A stretch of 13,092 bases of DNA from a bacterium. GTDB lineage: Bacteria; Gemmatimonadota; Gemmatimonadetes; Gemmatimonadales; Gemmatimonadaceae. Position numbers and translations under genes: made by a program. Below are positions 1 to 6,849 of the stretch, in pieces (position 1 is the first letter of the stretch; each line of letters opens with the position of its first letter). The notes beneath the pieces were generated by a model. It made no database searches and was not told the origin of the DNA. It saw only the letters and a program-made list of their open reading frames with translations. The stretch spans positions 1 through 13,092 of the forward strand of contig JAJZRK010000086.1 of the NCBI GenBank assembly GCA_021802745.1. Direction: 5' to 3'.

Positions 1-1691
1 ATCCGGAACTCGTAGTCCACGAGCCCCTTCAGGGCCGGCTCTTCGCGCGACGTGACCGCGATGATGTTTCCCTTGCGGGCCTTCACCTCCTGGATGTTCG
101 ACACGACCTTGTCGAACACCGCGTCGTGCGGCGCCACGAACACCACCGGCATCATCTCGTCAATCAGCGCAATGGGCCCGTGCTTCATCTCCGCCGCCGG
201 ATACCCCTCGGCGTGGATGTACGAGATCTCCTTGAGCTTCAGCGCCCCCTCGAGCGCCACCGGGAAATTCACGCCGCGGCCGAGGTACAGGAAATTCGGC
301 GCGCGCTTGAACTCCTCGGCGATGTGCTCCACCTGCTCGGCGCGGCCCAGCACCGCGCGGATCTGGTCGGGCAAGACGTGGAGCGCCCGCGCGAACTCCA
401 TGCCGCGCGTCACGGCCATGCCGCGCTTGCGCGCCAGCTTCAGGGCAAAGAGCGCCAGCGCCACCACCTGGCTGGTGAATGCCTTCGTGGACGCCACGCC
501 GATCTCCGGTCCGGCGTGCAGGTACACGCCGCCGTCGTCCTCGCGGGCAATGGTGGAGCCGACCACGTTCACGAGCCCCAGCGTGCGGGCCCCGCGGCGC
601 TTGGCCTCGCGCATGGCGGCGAGCGTGTCGGCCGTCTCGCCCGACTGCGAGATCACGATGCAGAGCGTGTGCTCGGTGACGATGGGATTGCGGTACCGGA
701 ACTCCGAGGCGTACTCCACCTCCACGGGGATGCGGCACATCTCCTCGATGAGCATCTCCCCGATCAGCGCCGAGTGCCACGACGTGCCGCACGCCGTGAT
801 GATGATGTTGTCCACCGCCATCAACTGCTCGTGCGTCAGGTTGAGCCCGCCCAGCTTGGAGGTGCCGTCCTCGATGATGAGCCGGCCGCGCATGGCGTTC
901 TCCACCGTCTCCGGCTGCTCGAAGATCTCCTTGAGCATGAAGTGCGCGAAGCCGCCGCGTTCGATGGCGCCCAGATCCCAGTCAATCCGGTCCACCTTGC
1001 GGGAGAGCGGCGCCGAGTTGACGTCGAGCACGCGGTAGCCGCCGGCCTCGAGCACCGCCACGTCGCCCTCGTCCAGGTAGACCACCTGCCGCGTGTGCGC
1101 GAGAATGGCCGAGGCGTCGGAGGCGAGGAAGTGTCCGTGCTCGCCGATGCCGACGAGCAGGGGGCTTCCCTTGCGCGCGGCGACAATCTTGCCCGGGTCG
1201 CGGCTGCTCACGACCGCGAGGCCGTACGTGCCCTCGATCTCGTGCAGCGCGCTGATCACCGCATGCTCGAGCGAACCGTTGAAGAGTTCCTGCACGAGGT
1301 GCGCCACCACCTCGGTGTCGGTGTCGCTGCGAAACTCGTACCCCTTGCCGGTCAGCACCGCGCGCAGTGCATTGGCGTTCTCGATGATGCCGTTGTGCAC
1401 CACGGCCACCGTGCCGTCCTTGCTCAGGTGCGGATGCGCATTGCGCTCGGTGGGCGGCCCGTGCGTGGCCCAGCGCGTGTGGCCCACGCCGCAGCGGCCG
1501 GCGACGGGAGCGGCCGCCAGCGCGCTCTCCAGCCGCGCGATCTTCCCCGCCGCGCGGCGCGTGGCGAGCGTGCTGCCGTCAATGACCGCCACGCCCGCGG
1601 AGTCATATCCGCGATACTCCATGCGCTTCAGCCCCTCGATGAGGAAGGGCGTCGCCTCCTTGGTGCCGATGTAACCGATGATGCCGCACAT
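1..1691 (-). CDS. glmS: Glutamine--fructose-6-phosphate aminotransferase (isomerizing), C-terminus cut by window edge
   Basis: Converts fructose-6-phosphate and glutamine to glucosamine-6-phosphate in the cytoplasm, the first committed step to UDP-GlcNAc for peptidoglycan and LPS. The 563 visible residues start MCGIIGYIG, with Cys2 as the N-terminal glutaminase nucleophile after Met removal, followed by the YRGYDSAG motif (residues 26-33), HTRWATHG (71-78) and HNGIIEN (99-105). The first SIS domain has ACGTSWHSA (from 300) and SQSGETADT (348-356). The second contains HAEGYPAAEMKHGP (493-506), the isomerase region. The family is usually about 600-610 residues, so roughly 45 are missing, including the terminal segment that normally ends near AKSVTVE. 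The ATG at 1691 is fixed by the need for Cys at position 2. Only a weak GAG lies 7 nt upstream. It follows glmM by 21 bp on the same strand, so the two are very probably cotranscribed. I see no glmS ribozyme upstream; glmM is there instead. Confidence 0.97.
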   Translation of the reverse strand, partial: MCGIIGYIGTKEATPFLIEGLKRMEYRGYDSAGVAVIDGSTLATRRAAGKIARLESALAAAPVAGRCGVGHTRWATHGPPTERNAHPHLSKDGTVAVVHNGIIENANALRAVLTGKGYEFRSDTDTEVVAHLVQELFNGSLEHAVISALHEIEGTYGLAVVSSRDPGKIVAARKGSPLLVGIGEHGHFLASDASAILAHTRQVVYLDEGDVAVLEAGGYRVLDVNSAPLSRKVDRIDWDLGAIERGGFAHFMLKEIFEQPETVENAMRGRLIIEDGTSKLGGLNLTHEQLMAVDNIIITACGTSWHSALIGEMLIEEMCRIPVEVEYASEFRYRNPIVTEHTLCIVISQSGETADTLAAMREAKRRGARTLGLVNVVGSTIAREDDGGVYLHAGPEIGVASTKAFTSQVVALALFALKLARKRGMAVTRGMEFARALHVLPDQIRAVLGRAEQVEHIAEEFKRAPNFLYLGRGVNFPVALEGALKLKEISYIHAEGYPAAEMKHGPIALIDEMMPVVFVAPHDAVFDKVVSNIQEVKARKGNIIAVTSREEPALKGLVDYEFR

Positions 1692-1712
1692 GGGGGATCT
1701 CGTTGCGAGGGA

Positions 1713-3080
1713 TCAGCGCGCGAGTGTCGCGAGCAGTTGGCGGGCGCGCTCAACCAGTACCCGTGCCGCGTCCGCACTGTTCGCCTCGGCGATGACGCGC
1801 ACAATGGGCTCGGTGCCGGACGGGCGGACGTGCAGCCAGCGCCCCGGCCAGCCGAGTCGCAGGCCATCTTGCGTGTCCACGACGGCATCGGGGAAAGCGT
1901 CGCGCAGGGCGGCGTACACCGCATCGAGCGGCACCGCCGGCCGGTCCAGCTTGTCCTTGAGGATCGTGTACGACGGATAGCGCGCGATGACGGCCGAGAG
2001 CGGCTCCTCCGCGTCCACGAGCATCTGGAGGATGAGTGCGATGCCGAGCGGCGCGTCGCGTCCGAGATGCAGCTCGGGGAGGATGACGCCGCCGTTGCCT
2101 TCCCCGCCGACCACGGCGCCGGCGGCGCGCATGGCCAGCGCGACATTCACCTCGCCCACGGGCGCCCGCACGACGATGGCGCCGTGCTCGGCCGCCTGGT
2201 CGTCCACCACGAGGCTCGTTGACAGGTTCGTCACCACCACGCCGCGCCGGTGCTTGAGCACGACGCGGGCCGCGAGCGCGAGCGTGTAGTCCTCGCCGAT
2301 CGGGCGCCCGGAGTCGTCCACGAGGGAGAGGCGATCCACGTCGGGGTCGGTGGCGAAGCCGATGTCGGCGCCGGTCTGCTTCACCAGCGCGGCGAGTGGC
2401 CCGAGGTTGGCGGCCACCGGTTCCGGCGGCCGCGGGAAGCGGCCGTCCGGCTCGAGTTCGATGGCGGTCACCTCACATCCGAGCAGTTCGAGCAGGCGCG
2501 GGATGATGATGCCGCCGGCGCCGCGGCAGGCATCGTACGCCACGCGGAACTTGCGCGCGCGGATCGCGGCGGCGTCGATCATCGGGAGGGCGAGCACCGC
2601 ATCGAGGTGCCGCGCCACGGCGTCACTGTCGAAGCGCGTCACGCCGAGCTTGTCGTAGGTCGCGTAGGGGATGTCGTCTACGAGCGCGCGCATCGCCTGA
2701 TTGGCGTCGGCGCTGAGGAACAGCCCGTCGTGCCCGATGAACTTCAGGGCGTTCCACTCGATCGGATTGTGGCTGGCGGTGATGCCCAGGCCGCCCGCGG
2801 CGTGGTGATGCTCGACCGCCATTTGCAGGGTCGGCGTGGTGGTGATGCCCAGGTCAATGACATCGGCCCCCACCGATTCGAGCGCCGCGCGCGCCACCTG
2901 ATGAAAGAGCGGTCCCGAGACGCGCGAGTCGCGCCCCAGCACGACGGCCGTGCCATGCCCGTGCTTGAGCGAGTACGCGCCAAACGCCGCGGCGTACCGG
3001 GCCACCACTTCCGGCGTGAGGCCAAAGCCCACGCGCCCCCGGATGCCGGAGACGGAGATCATGAGTCGGGGGTCAGTCAT
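1713..3080 (-). CDS. glmM: Phosphoglucosamine mutase of the phosphohexomutase family
   Basis: Interconverts glucosamine-6-P and glucosamine-1-P through a phosphoserine intermediate. The predicted protein has 455 residues, normal for the family. It shows the catalytic-serine loop GITASHNPIEWNALK (Ser103), the metal loop DPDVDRL (Asp245, 247, 249), the sugar-specificity loop GGEGNGGVI (325-333) and the phosphate loop RPSGTEPIVRVIAEA (419-433). The sugar loop differs from the GEQSGH of typical bacterial GlmM and resembles archaeal-type GlmM and related phosphohexomutases. Phosphomannomutase or phosphoglucomutase activity is therefore possible, but the glmS gene 21 bp downstream favours GlmM. The start is taken as ATG 3080 (MTDPRLM); ATG 3062 (MISVSGIRG) would also keep the whole fold. 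Neither has a purine-rich Shine-Dalgarno. The 5' leader is pyrimidine-rich, with a 7-nt repeat array ending only about 12 nt upstream of the start codon. Confidence 0.9.
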   Translation of the reverse strand: MTDPRLMISVSGIRGRVGFGLTPEVVARYAAAFGAYSLKHGHGTAVVLGRDSRVSGPLFHQVARAALESVGADVIDLGITTTPTLQMAVEHHHAAGGLGITASHNPIEWNALKFIGHDGLFLSADANQAMRALVDDIPYATYDKLGVTRFDSDAVARHLDAVLALPMIDAAAIRARKFRVAYDACRGAGGIIIPRLLELLGCEVTAIELEPDGRFPRPPEPVAANLGPLAALVKQTGADIGFATDPDVDRLSLVDDSGRPIGEDYTLALAARVVLKHRRGVVVTNLSTSLVVDDQAAEHGAIVVRAPVGEVNVALAMRAAGAVVGGEGNGGVILPELHLGRDAPLGIALILQMLVDAEEPLSAVIARYPSYTILKDKLDRPAVPLDAVYAALRDAFPDAVVDTQDGLRLGWPGRWLHVRPSGTEPIVRVIAEANSADAARVLVERARQLLATLAR

Positions 3081-3092
3081 GGGAGAAAAGTG

Positions 3093-3141
3093 CAGAGGGT
3101 AGAGGGTAGACGGTAGACGGTGGAGGGTGGAGGGTAGACGC
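3093..3141. repeat. Left tandem array of a 7-nt repeat (TRGASGG on + strand)
   Basis: Seven consecutive 7-nt units read on the plus strand: cagaggg, tagaggg, tagacgg, tagacgg, tggaggg, tggaggg and tagacgc, the first and last being imperfect. The consensus is T(A/G)GA(C/G)GG. On the glmM mRNA strand this is a pyrimidine-rich stretch of CC(G/C)TC(T/C)A repeats directly before the start codon. It is the mirror partner of the array at 3222-3263. Confidence 0.9.
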
Positions 3142-3157
3142 GCCGACGGCCGCTCGT

Positions 3158-3173
3158 CCAATTTGCCCATTGG
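3158..3173. other. Short palindrome between the two arrays
   Basis: CCAAT-TTGCCC-ATTGG, a 5-bp inverted repeat with a 6-nt centre, sits in the 80-bp stretch separating the two 7-nt arrays. It could be an operator half-site pair for the divergent genes or simply the tip of a larger fold. It is too short to be sure it is functional. Confidence 0.3.
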
Positions 3174-3174
3174 G

Positions 3175-4455
3175 ATGCACCAACGCGGTAGATGCCCGGC
3201 GCGACAGTGCGTCCTTTTCGACCGTCTACCGTCCACCGTCCACCGTCCACCGTCTACCGTCTTCCTTCCCATCTCCAACCCGCTTTCGCTGCTCCCCATC
3301 GCCCTCGCCGCCGGCGGCGGCCGCGTGGATGGCGCTCCCGCCGCTGGGGCGGTGGCCGCCGGATTCACGCTGCTCCAGCGTTCGGCGCCGCTCGTGCGCG
3401 CGCTGGCGGGCCGGCGGAGCGCCATCCTGCTGCCGCCGAGTGGGGCGCTCGTCACGGCGCTCGCCGCCAGCGATGGGCGGGGCGCCGCGCTCCTGCCGCA
3501 AACCGCCGGTCGCGATCAGCTCGCCGCGATCCTTGCGGATGCCAGTGTCGGAGCCGTCTTCACCACTCGCGCCCTGGCGACGCGGCTGCCGTCGGATGAC
3601 CGAGCCGTCGTTCTCCTCGACGACGCGCCGCGCACCGCGACGGTGATCGCGCGCGGCGTCGAGACCGTCGTTGATCTCGGCTCGCATTTCGGGCTCGACC
3701 TCGAGGGCGAGGAAGACGCGGGGAGCGAGGAGGAATGCGTGATCAGCTACGACTCACCCTCCGCCGCCGTGCGCGGCGTGGCCTTCACGCACCGCAACGT
3801 GTTTGCGCTCTCGCGCGGCGCGGTGGATGCCACGTCAATGATCAAGGGCGACCACGTGCTGGCCATGCTTCCACCCCACGACCTGGCGGGACTGGCCTTC
3901 ACGATCGCGGCCCCTTTGCTCGCCGGTGCGCGCGTCACCACAATGCCAGCGTTCGAGGCGTCAGCGGCGGTGCGGGCGATTGCCGCAACGGACGTCTCGA
4001 TTCTCGTGGGAGACGCGGCGATGTACGCGGCGATAGCCGCGGCCATCGAGGCGCACGGACTCGTGTTCGCCACGCCGGTGCTGCGCGTCTGCGTCTGTCT
4101 TGGCGACGTGACCGTCGGTTTGCAGGAGGAGTGGCACCGGCTGACGGGCGTTGAGCTGCGCCAGGCCATCGGGATGCCCGAAGCGCCGCTCGCCCTCTTC
4201 AACGCCCCGCATTTCCCGAATCGGCGCGGTGCGTTGGGGGTGCCGTTTCCCGGCCTTCAGGTTTCCGTTCGCGACGCGCACTCGGGAGCACCCATCGCTC
4301 GCGGCGCCGCCGGCGAACTCTGGCTTCGGGGCGACCTGATCAGCAAGGGAGCCCTGCATTCAGCCAACGTGCCAGCACAGGCCGCCGACGGCTGGCTCCC
4401 GACGTACCTGTCGGTGCGCGAGCGTCCCGACGGCGCCTTCGAGCGAGCGGAGTAG
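3175..4455 (+). CDS. Degenerate ANL-superfamily (AMP-binding, acyl-CoA synthetase-like) protein, probable pseudoenzyme
   Basis: 426 residues if started at ATG 3175. It aligns with the large N-terminal domain of acyl-CoA synthetases. The recognisable pieces, in family order, are AILLPPSGALVTAL (83-96), the P-loop region YDSPSAAVRGVAFTHRN (192-208), MLPPHDLAGL (231-240), AIGMPEAPLAL in place of YGMTE (331-341), GALGVPFPGLQVSVRD (352-367), GELWLRGDLISKG (380-392) and GWLPTYLSVRERPDG (406-420). The ATP-gripping SGTTGxPKG is replaced by a stretch with neither the GTTG nor the lysine. TGD of the A7 motif is TYL here, and the small C-terminal domain with the catalytic lysine is absent. No frameshift is seen, so this looks like a maintained reading frame rather than a decayed gene. 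Adenylation activity is unlikely. The true start is uncertain: family similarity begins near residue 35, just after the repeat array. GTG 3127 and GTG 3325 are alternatives, and none has a clear ribosome binding site. Confidence 0.72.
   Translation: MHQRGRCPARQCVLFDRLPSTVHRPPSTVFLPISNPLSLLPIALAAGGGRVDGAPAAGAVAAGFTLLQRSAPLVRALAGRRSAILLPPSGALVTALAASDGRGAALLPQTAGRDQLAAILADASVGAVFTTRALATRLPSDDRAVVLLDDAPRTATVIARGVETVVDLGSHFGLDLEGEEDAGSEEECVISYDSPSAAVRGVAFTHRNVFALSRGAVDATSMIKGDHVLAMLPPHDLAGLAFTIAAPLLAGARVTTMPAFEASAAVRAIAATDVSILVGDAAMYAAIAAAIEAHGLVFATPVLRVCVCLGDVTVGLQEEWHRLTGVELRQAIGMPEAPLALFNAPHFPNRRGALGVPFPGLQVSVRDAHSGAPIARGAAGELWLRGDLISKGALHSANVPAQAADGWLPTYLSVRERPDGAFERAE
3222..3263. repeat. Right tandem array of the same 7-nt repeat, inverted (CCGTCYA on + strand)
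   Basis: Five perfect CCGTC(T/C)A units (3222-3256: TA, CA, CA, CA, TA endings) and a sixth, decayed unit CCGTCTT (3257-3263). This is the reverse complement of the array at 3093-3141. Read in the frame of the downstream gene, 21 nt give a 7-residue repeat (RLPSTVH, RPPSTVF), which looks like translated repeat rather than protein evolved for function. Confidence 0.92.
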
Positions 4456-4484
4456 CGATTCTCGCACGGCGGCGCATTGCGTCA

Positions 4485-4544
4485 TGCCAGTCCGCATCGC
4501 GCCAGTCTGCAGCGCGCCAGACTACACCTCGTCAGTCTGCGTCG
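4485..4544. repeat. Degenerate 15-nt tandem repeat, four copies
   Basis: Four adjoining 15-nt units (4485, 4500, 4515 and 4530 onward) follow the consensus CGCCAGTCTGCATCG, with 3-7 mismatches each; a fifth, badly decayed unit may follow. They lie in the 171-bp gap between the ANL-like gene and the transsulfuration gene, about 45 bp before the possible -10 element. They contain no coding signal and are not related in sequence to the 7-nt repeats upstream. Confidence 0.7.
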
Positions 4545-4586
4545 CGGCACACGGCAATTTCCCAGACTCGCGACCCCGCCTCCCTC

Positions 4587-4595
4587 GGCTATCTT
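4587..4595 (+). promoter_or_regulatory. Possible -10 element (GGCTATCTT) of the transsulfuration gene
   Basis: TATCTT (4590-4595) preceded by GGC, 31 nt before the ATG at 4627. This spacing would give a 5' leader of about 25 nt with the GGAG ribosome binding site at 4618-4621 (5 nt from ATG). No convincing -35 box is seen 16-18 nt upstream. The same GGCTATNNT string occurs in two other intergenic places in this window. Confidence 0.4.
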
Positions 4596-4626
4596 TCACG
4601 CAATCCATTCAGCCCTTGGAGCCGGC

Positions 4627-5796
4627 ATGACGCGGGTGTTCGACGAAGACCTCAACGCGCGCTTTGCGACGCGGACCATTCACGCGGGCCAGCGCCCTGA
4701 TCCCACGACCGGCGCCATCATGCCGCCGATCTACCAGACCTCCACCTACGTGCAGGACGCGCTGGGCGTGCACAAGGGCTACGAATACGCCCGCGGCAAG
4801 AACCCCACGCGCGAGGCGCTCGAGCGCAACGTCGCGGCGCTCGAGGGAGCCCGCCACGGCTTCGCGTTCTCCAGCGGGATGGGCTGCCTCGACTCGATCA
4901 TGAAGCTGTTCGACGCCGGCGATCACATCATCTCCGGCGAAAACGTCTACGGCGGCACGTTCCGGCTTTTCGACAAGATCCTGCGGCGCATGGGCATGAC
5001 GTTCACCTTCGTGGACACGCGCGATCCGCAGCGCATCGAGGATGCCATCACGGCGAAGACCAAGGCCATCCTCGTCGAGACGCCCACCAATCCGATGATG
5101 TGGATTTCCGATCTCGCCGCGGTCGGCGAGATCGCCAGGCGCCGCGGCGTGCTGTTCGTCGTGGACAACACCTTTGCCACGCCCGCCTTCCAGCGTCCCA
5201 TCGAGTTCGGCGCGCACATTGTCTACCACTCGAGCACCAAGTACCTCAACGGCCACTCCGACATGGTGGGCGGCATCGCCGTGACGCCGGACGACGCGCT
5301 TGCCGACCGGCTGCAGTTCATCGCCAATGCCGCCGGCGCGGTGCCGGGGCCGATGGATGCCTGGCTCACGCTCCGCGGCACCAAGACGCTTGCCCTGCGC
5401 ATGAAGGCGCACGACGCCAACGGCAAGCGCGTCTCCGAATGGCTCGCCAACCGGTGGGGCGCCGAGCGCGTGATCTATCCCGGCCTCCCCACGCACCCGC
5501 AGCACACGCTGGCCAGGAAGCAGATGACCGGCTTTGGCGGAATGATCAGCGTGGAGATGGGGAGCAAGGACAACGCCGCGACCGTGCTCGGCCGCACGCA
5601 TGTCTATTCGCTCGCCGAGTCGCTGGGCGGGGTCGAGAGCCTGATCAGCCACCCCGCGTCCATGACGCATGCATCGGTGCCGCCGGAACGGCGAAACGAG
5701 ATGGGGATCACCGACGGATTGATCCGCCTCTCGACCGGCGTCGAGGATGCCGACGACCTGATTGCCGACCTGGAGCAGGCCTTCAAGGGACTGTAG
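4627..5796 (+). CDS. PLP-dependent cystathionine gamma-synthase/gamma-lyase family enzyme
   Basis: 389-residue fold-type I PLP enzyme of the Cys/Met metabolism family, cytoplasmic, normally a tetramer. Visible landmarks are THAGQ-like TIHAGQRPDPTTGA (17-30), PPIYQTSTY (33-41), YEYARGKNPTREALE (52-66; Tyr54 and Arg56 reach the neighbouring subunit's PLP phosphate), SSGMG (82-86), ENVYGGT (105-111; Tyr108 stacks on PLP), ETPTNP (151-156), VVDNTFATP (178-186; Asp180 bonds the pyridine nitrogen) and the Schiff-base lysine Lys205 in HSSTKYLNGHSD. The C-terminus has HPASMTHASVPPERR and GLIRLSTGVED. These features do not separate cystathionine gamma-synthase (MetB, making cystathionine from an activated homoserine) from gamma-lyase or methionine gamma-lyase, and no other methionine gene is nearby. 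Start ATG 4627 has GGAG 5 nt upstream; a longer reading frame upstream runs through the 15-nt repeats and is not needed. Confidence 0.93.
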   Translation: MTRVFDEDLNARFATRTIHAGQRPDPTTGAIMPPIYQTSTYVQDALGVHKGYEYARGKNPTREALERNVAALEGARHGFAFSSGMGCLDSIMKLFDAGDHIISGENVYGGTFRLFDKILRRMGMTFTFVDTRDPQRIEDAITAKTKAILVETPTNPMMWISDLAAVGEIARRRGVLFVVDNTFATPAFQRPIEFGAHIVYHSSTKYLNGHSDMVGGIAVTPDDALADRLQFIANAAGAVPGPMDAWLTLRGTKTLALRMKAHDANGKRVSEWLANRWGAERVIYPGLPTHPQHTLARKQMTGFGGMISVEMGSKDNAATVLGRTHVYSLAESLGGVESLISHPASMTHASVPPERRNEMGITDGLIRLSTGVEDADDLIADLEQAFKGL

Positions 5797-5854
5797 GGCC
5801 GGAACTTCGCGCGGCGGGGCGCCGTAGGTAGTGCATTCGCCACCGCCGCCTTTC

Positions 5855-5860
5855 GAGGAG
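5855..5860 (+). promoter_or_regulatory. Strong Shine-Dalgarno of the M48 peptidase gene
   Basis: GAGGAG followed by 5 nt (aactc) and ATG 5866. It fixes the start of the peptidase and implies efficient translation. In the 69-bp gap after the previous stop I see no clear promoter or terminator, so read-through from the upstream transsulfuration gene is possible. Confidence 0.8.
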
Positions 5861-5865
5861 AACTC

Positions 5866-6849
5866 ATGGCCACCCGCGTGATCCTGACCGACATCGCCCC
5901 CACGACGTGGGAGCATCCCGCCGACCGCGCCGCGCTCAACGCGCTGCGCGCCGTCCCCGGCTTCGACTCGGTGGTGCGCAAGATCGCCGCCTTCTTCGGC
6001 GAGCGCGGCTTGCGCCAGCTCTTCCTCGCCAACGCGGTGCGCTGCGGCCCGAAGCAGCGCCCCGAACTCGACGCCATGCTCACCGAGGTGCTCGAGACGC
6101 TCGACTGGCACGAGCGCCCGGAGCTCTACGTGACGATGTCGCCGCTCATCAACGCCGCGGCGCTCGGCTTCGACAAGCCGTTCATCGTCATCAACTCGGG
6201 GACGCTCGAGCACCTCGAGCGCGACGAGCAGAAGGTGCTCATCGCCCACGAGGTGGGGCACATCATGAGCGGGCACGTGCTCTATCGCACCGTCGCCACG
6301 ATCCTCATGACGTTCGGGCTCGGCGCCCTCCCGTTTGTTGCCGTCGCCGTGATGTTCCCGTTCCAGATGGCCTTCCTCGAGTGGTACCGGAAGAGCGAGC
6401 TCTCGTCGGATCGCGCCTCATTGCTCGCCATGCAGGACCGGCGGGCGGTGATGATGACGTTCCTGAAGGTCGCCGGCGGCCCGGCGCACGGGCATACGAT
6501 TGATCTCGACGCCTTCATGGAGCAGGCCGCCGAGTACGAGACGCAGGGCGACGCCTGGGACAAGGTGCTGCAGGTGCTCAACACGGCCTTCCGCGAGCAT
6601 CCATTCAACACCGTCCGCGCCGGTGAGCTCCAGCGGTATATTGACGCCGGCCGCTACGACAAGGTCATCGCGGGCGAGTACGAGAAGCGCAGCGACGTGC
6701 GCCCGACGGCGCAGGAAGTCGGCGCCGACTTCCGCGCGGCCGGCGAGTACTACGGCGAGCAGGCCAAGGCCGCCGCCGCCAAGGCGACCGAGATCCTCGG
6801 CCGGGCCAAGGACGCGTTCACCGACGCCTTCAAGACCGGTTCGCGATGA
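5866..6849 (+). CDS. M48-family zinc metallopeptidase with internal membrane segment (HtpX-like)
   Basis: 327 residues. Zinc-binding HEVGH is at 128-132, and the third ligand Glu178 lies in ELSSDRASL (178-186), the M48 signature. A hydrophobic stretch at about 141-170 lies between the two motifs, in the same place as the third and fourth membrane spans of HtpX, but the N-terminal pair of spans of HtpX is missing and there is no signal peptide. The N-terminal 120 residues are soluble, with a substrate-edge strand VIN-SGTLEHLERDE before the zinc helix. After the catalytic core comes an Ala/Lys/Glu-rich helical tail (about 280-327). A role in membrane-protein quality control is inferred from the family only; the substrate is unknown. 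The stop overlaps the purD start (ATGA, 6846-6849), so the two are translationally coupled and surely share an mRNA. Confidence 0.9.
   Translation: MATRVILTDIAPTTWEHPADRAALNALRAVPGFDSVVRKIAAFFGERGLRQLFLANAVRCGPKQRPELDAMLTEVLETLDWHERPELYVTMSPLINAAALGFDKPFIVINSGTLEHLERDEQKVLIAHEVGHIMSGHVLYRTVATILMTFGLGALPFVAVAVMFPFQMAFLEWYRKSELSSDRASLLAMQDRRAVMMTFLKVAGGPAHGHTIDLDAFMEQAAEYETQGDAWDKVLQVLNTAFREHPFNTVRAGELQRYIDAGRYDKVIAGEYEKRSDVRPTAQEVGADFRAAGEYYGEQAKAAAAKATEILGRAKDAFTDAFKTGSR

Noticed and set aside
1692..1712. glmS ribozyme or riboswitch ahead of glmS
   Set aside because: Only 21 nt separate the glmM stop from the glmS start, too short for the ribozyme.
126..2222. A 698-codon open frame on the plus strand across glmS and glmM
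   Set aside because: Arg/His/Ala-rich composition without any domain; it is the antisense shadow of two well-recognised genes in high-GC DNA.
3093..3263. CRISPR-like array
   Set aside because: Repeat units are 7 nt, contiguous with no spacers, and in two opposite orientations; no cas genes.
4456..4626. SAM-responsive riboswitch ahead of the transsulfuration gene
   Set aside because: The gap is mostly the 15-nt repeats, and no SAM-aptamer core or paired stems could be recognised.
4477..4626. N-terminal extension of the transsulfuration enzyme
   Set aside because: It would translate the 15-nt repeats; the family N-terminus and a good ribosome binding site both point to ATG 4627.
4609..6276. 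Long open frame on the minus strand over the transsulfuration and M48 genes
   Set aside because: Same antisense-shadow character; both plus-strand genes have full catalytic motifs and ribosome binding sites.
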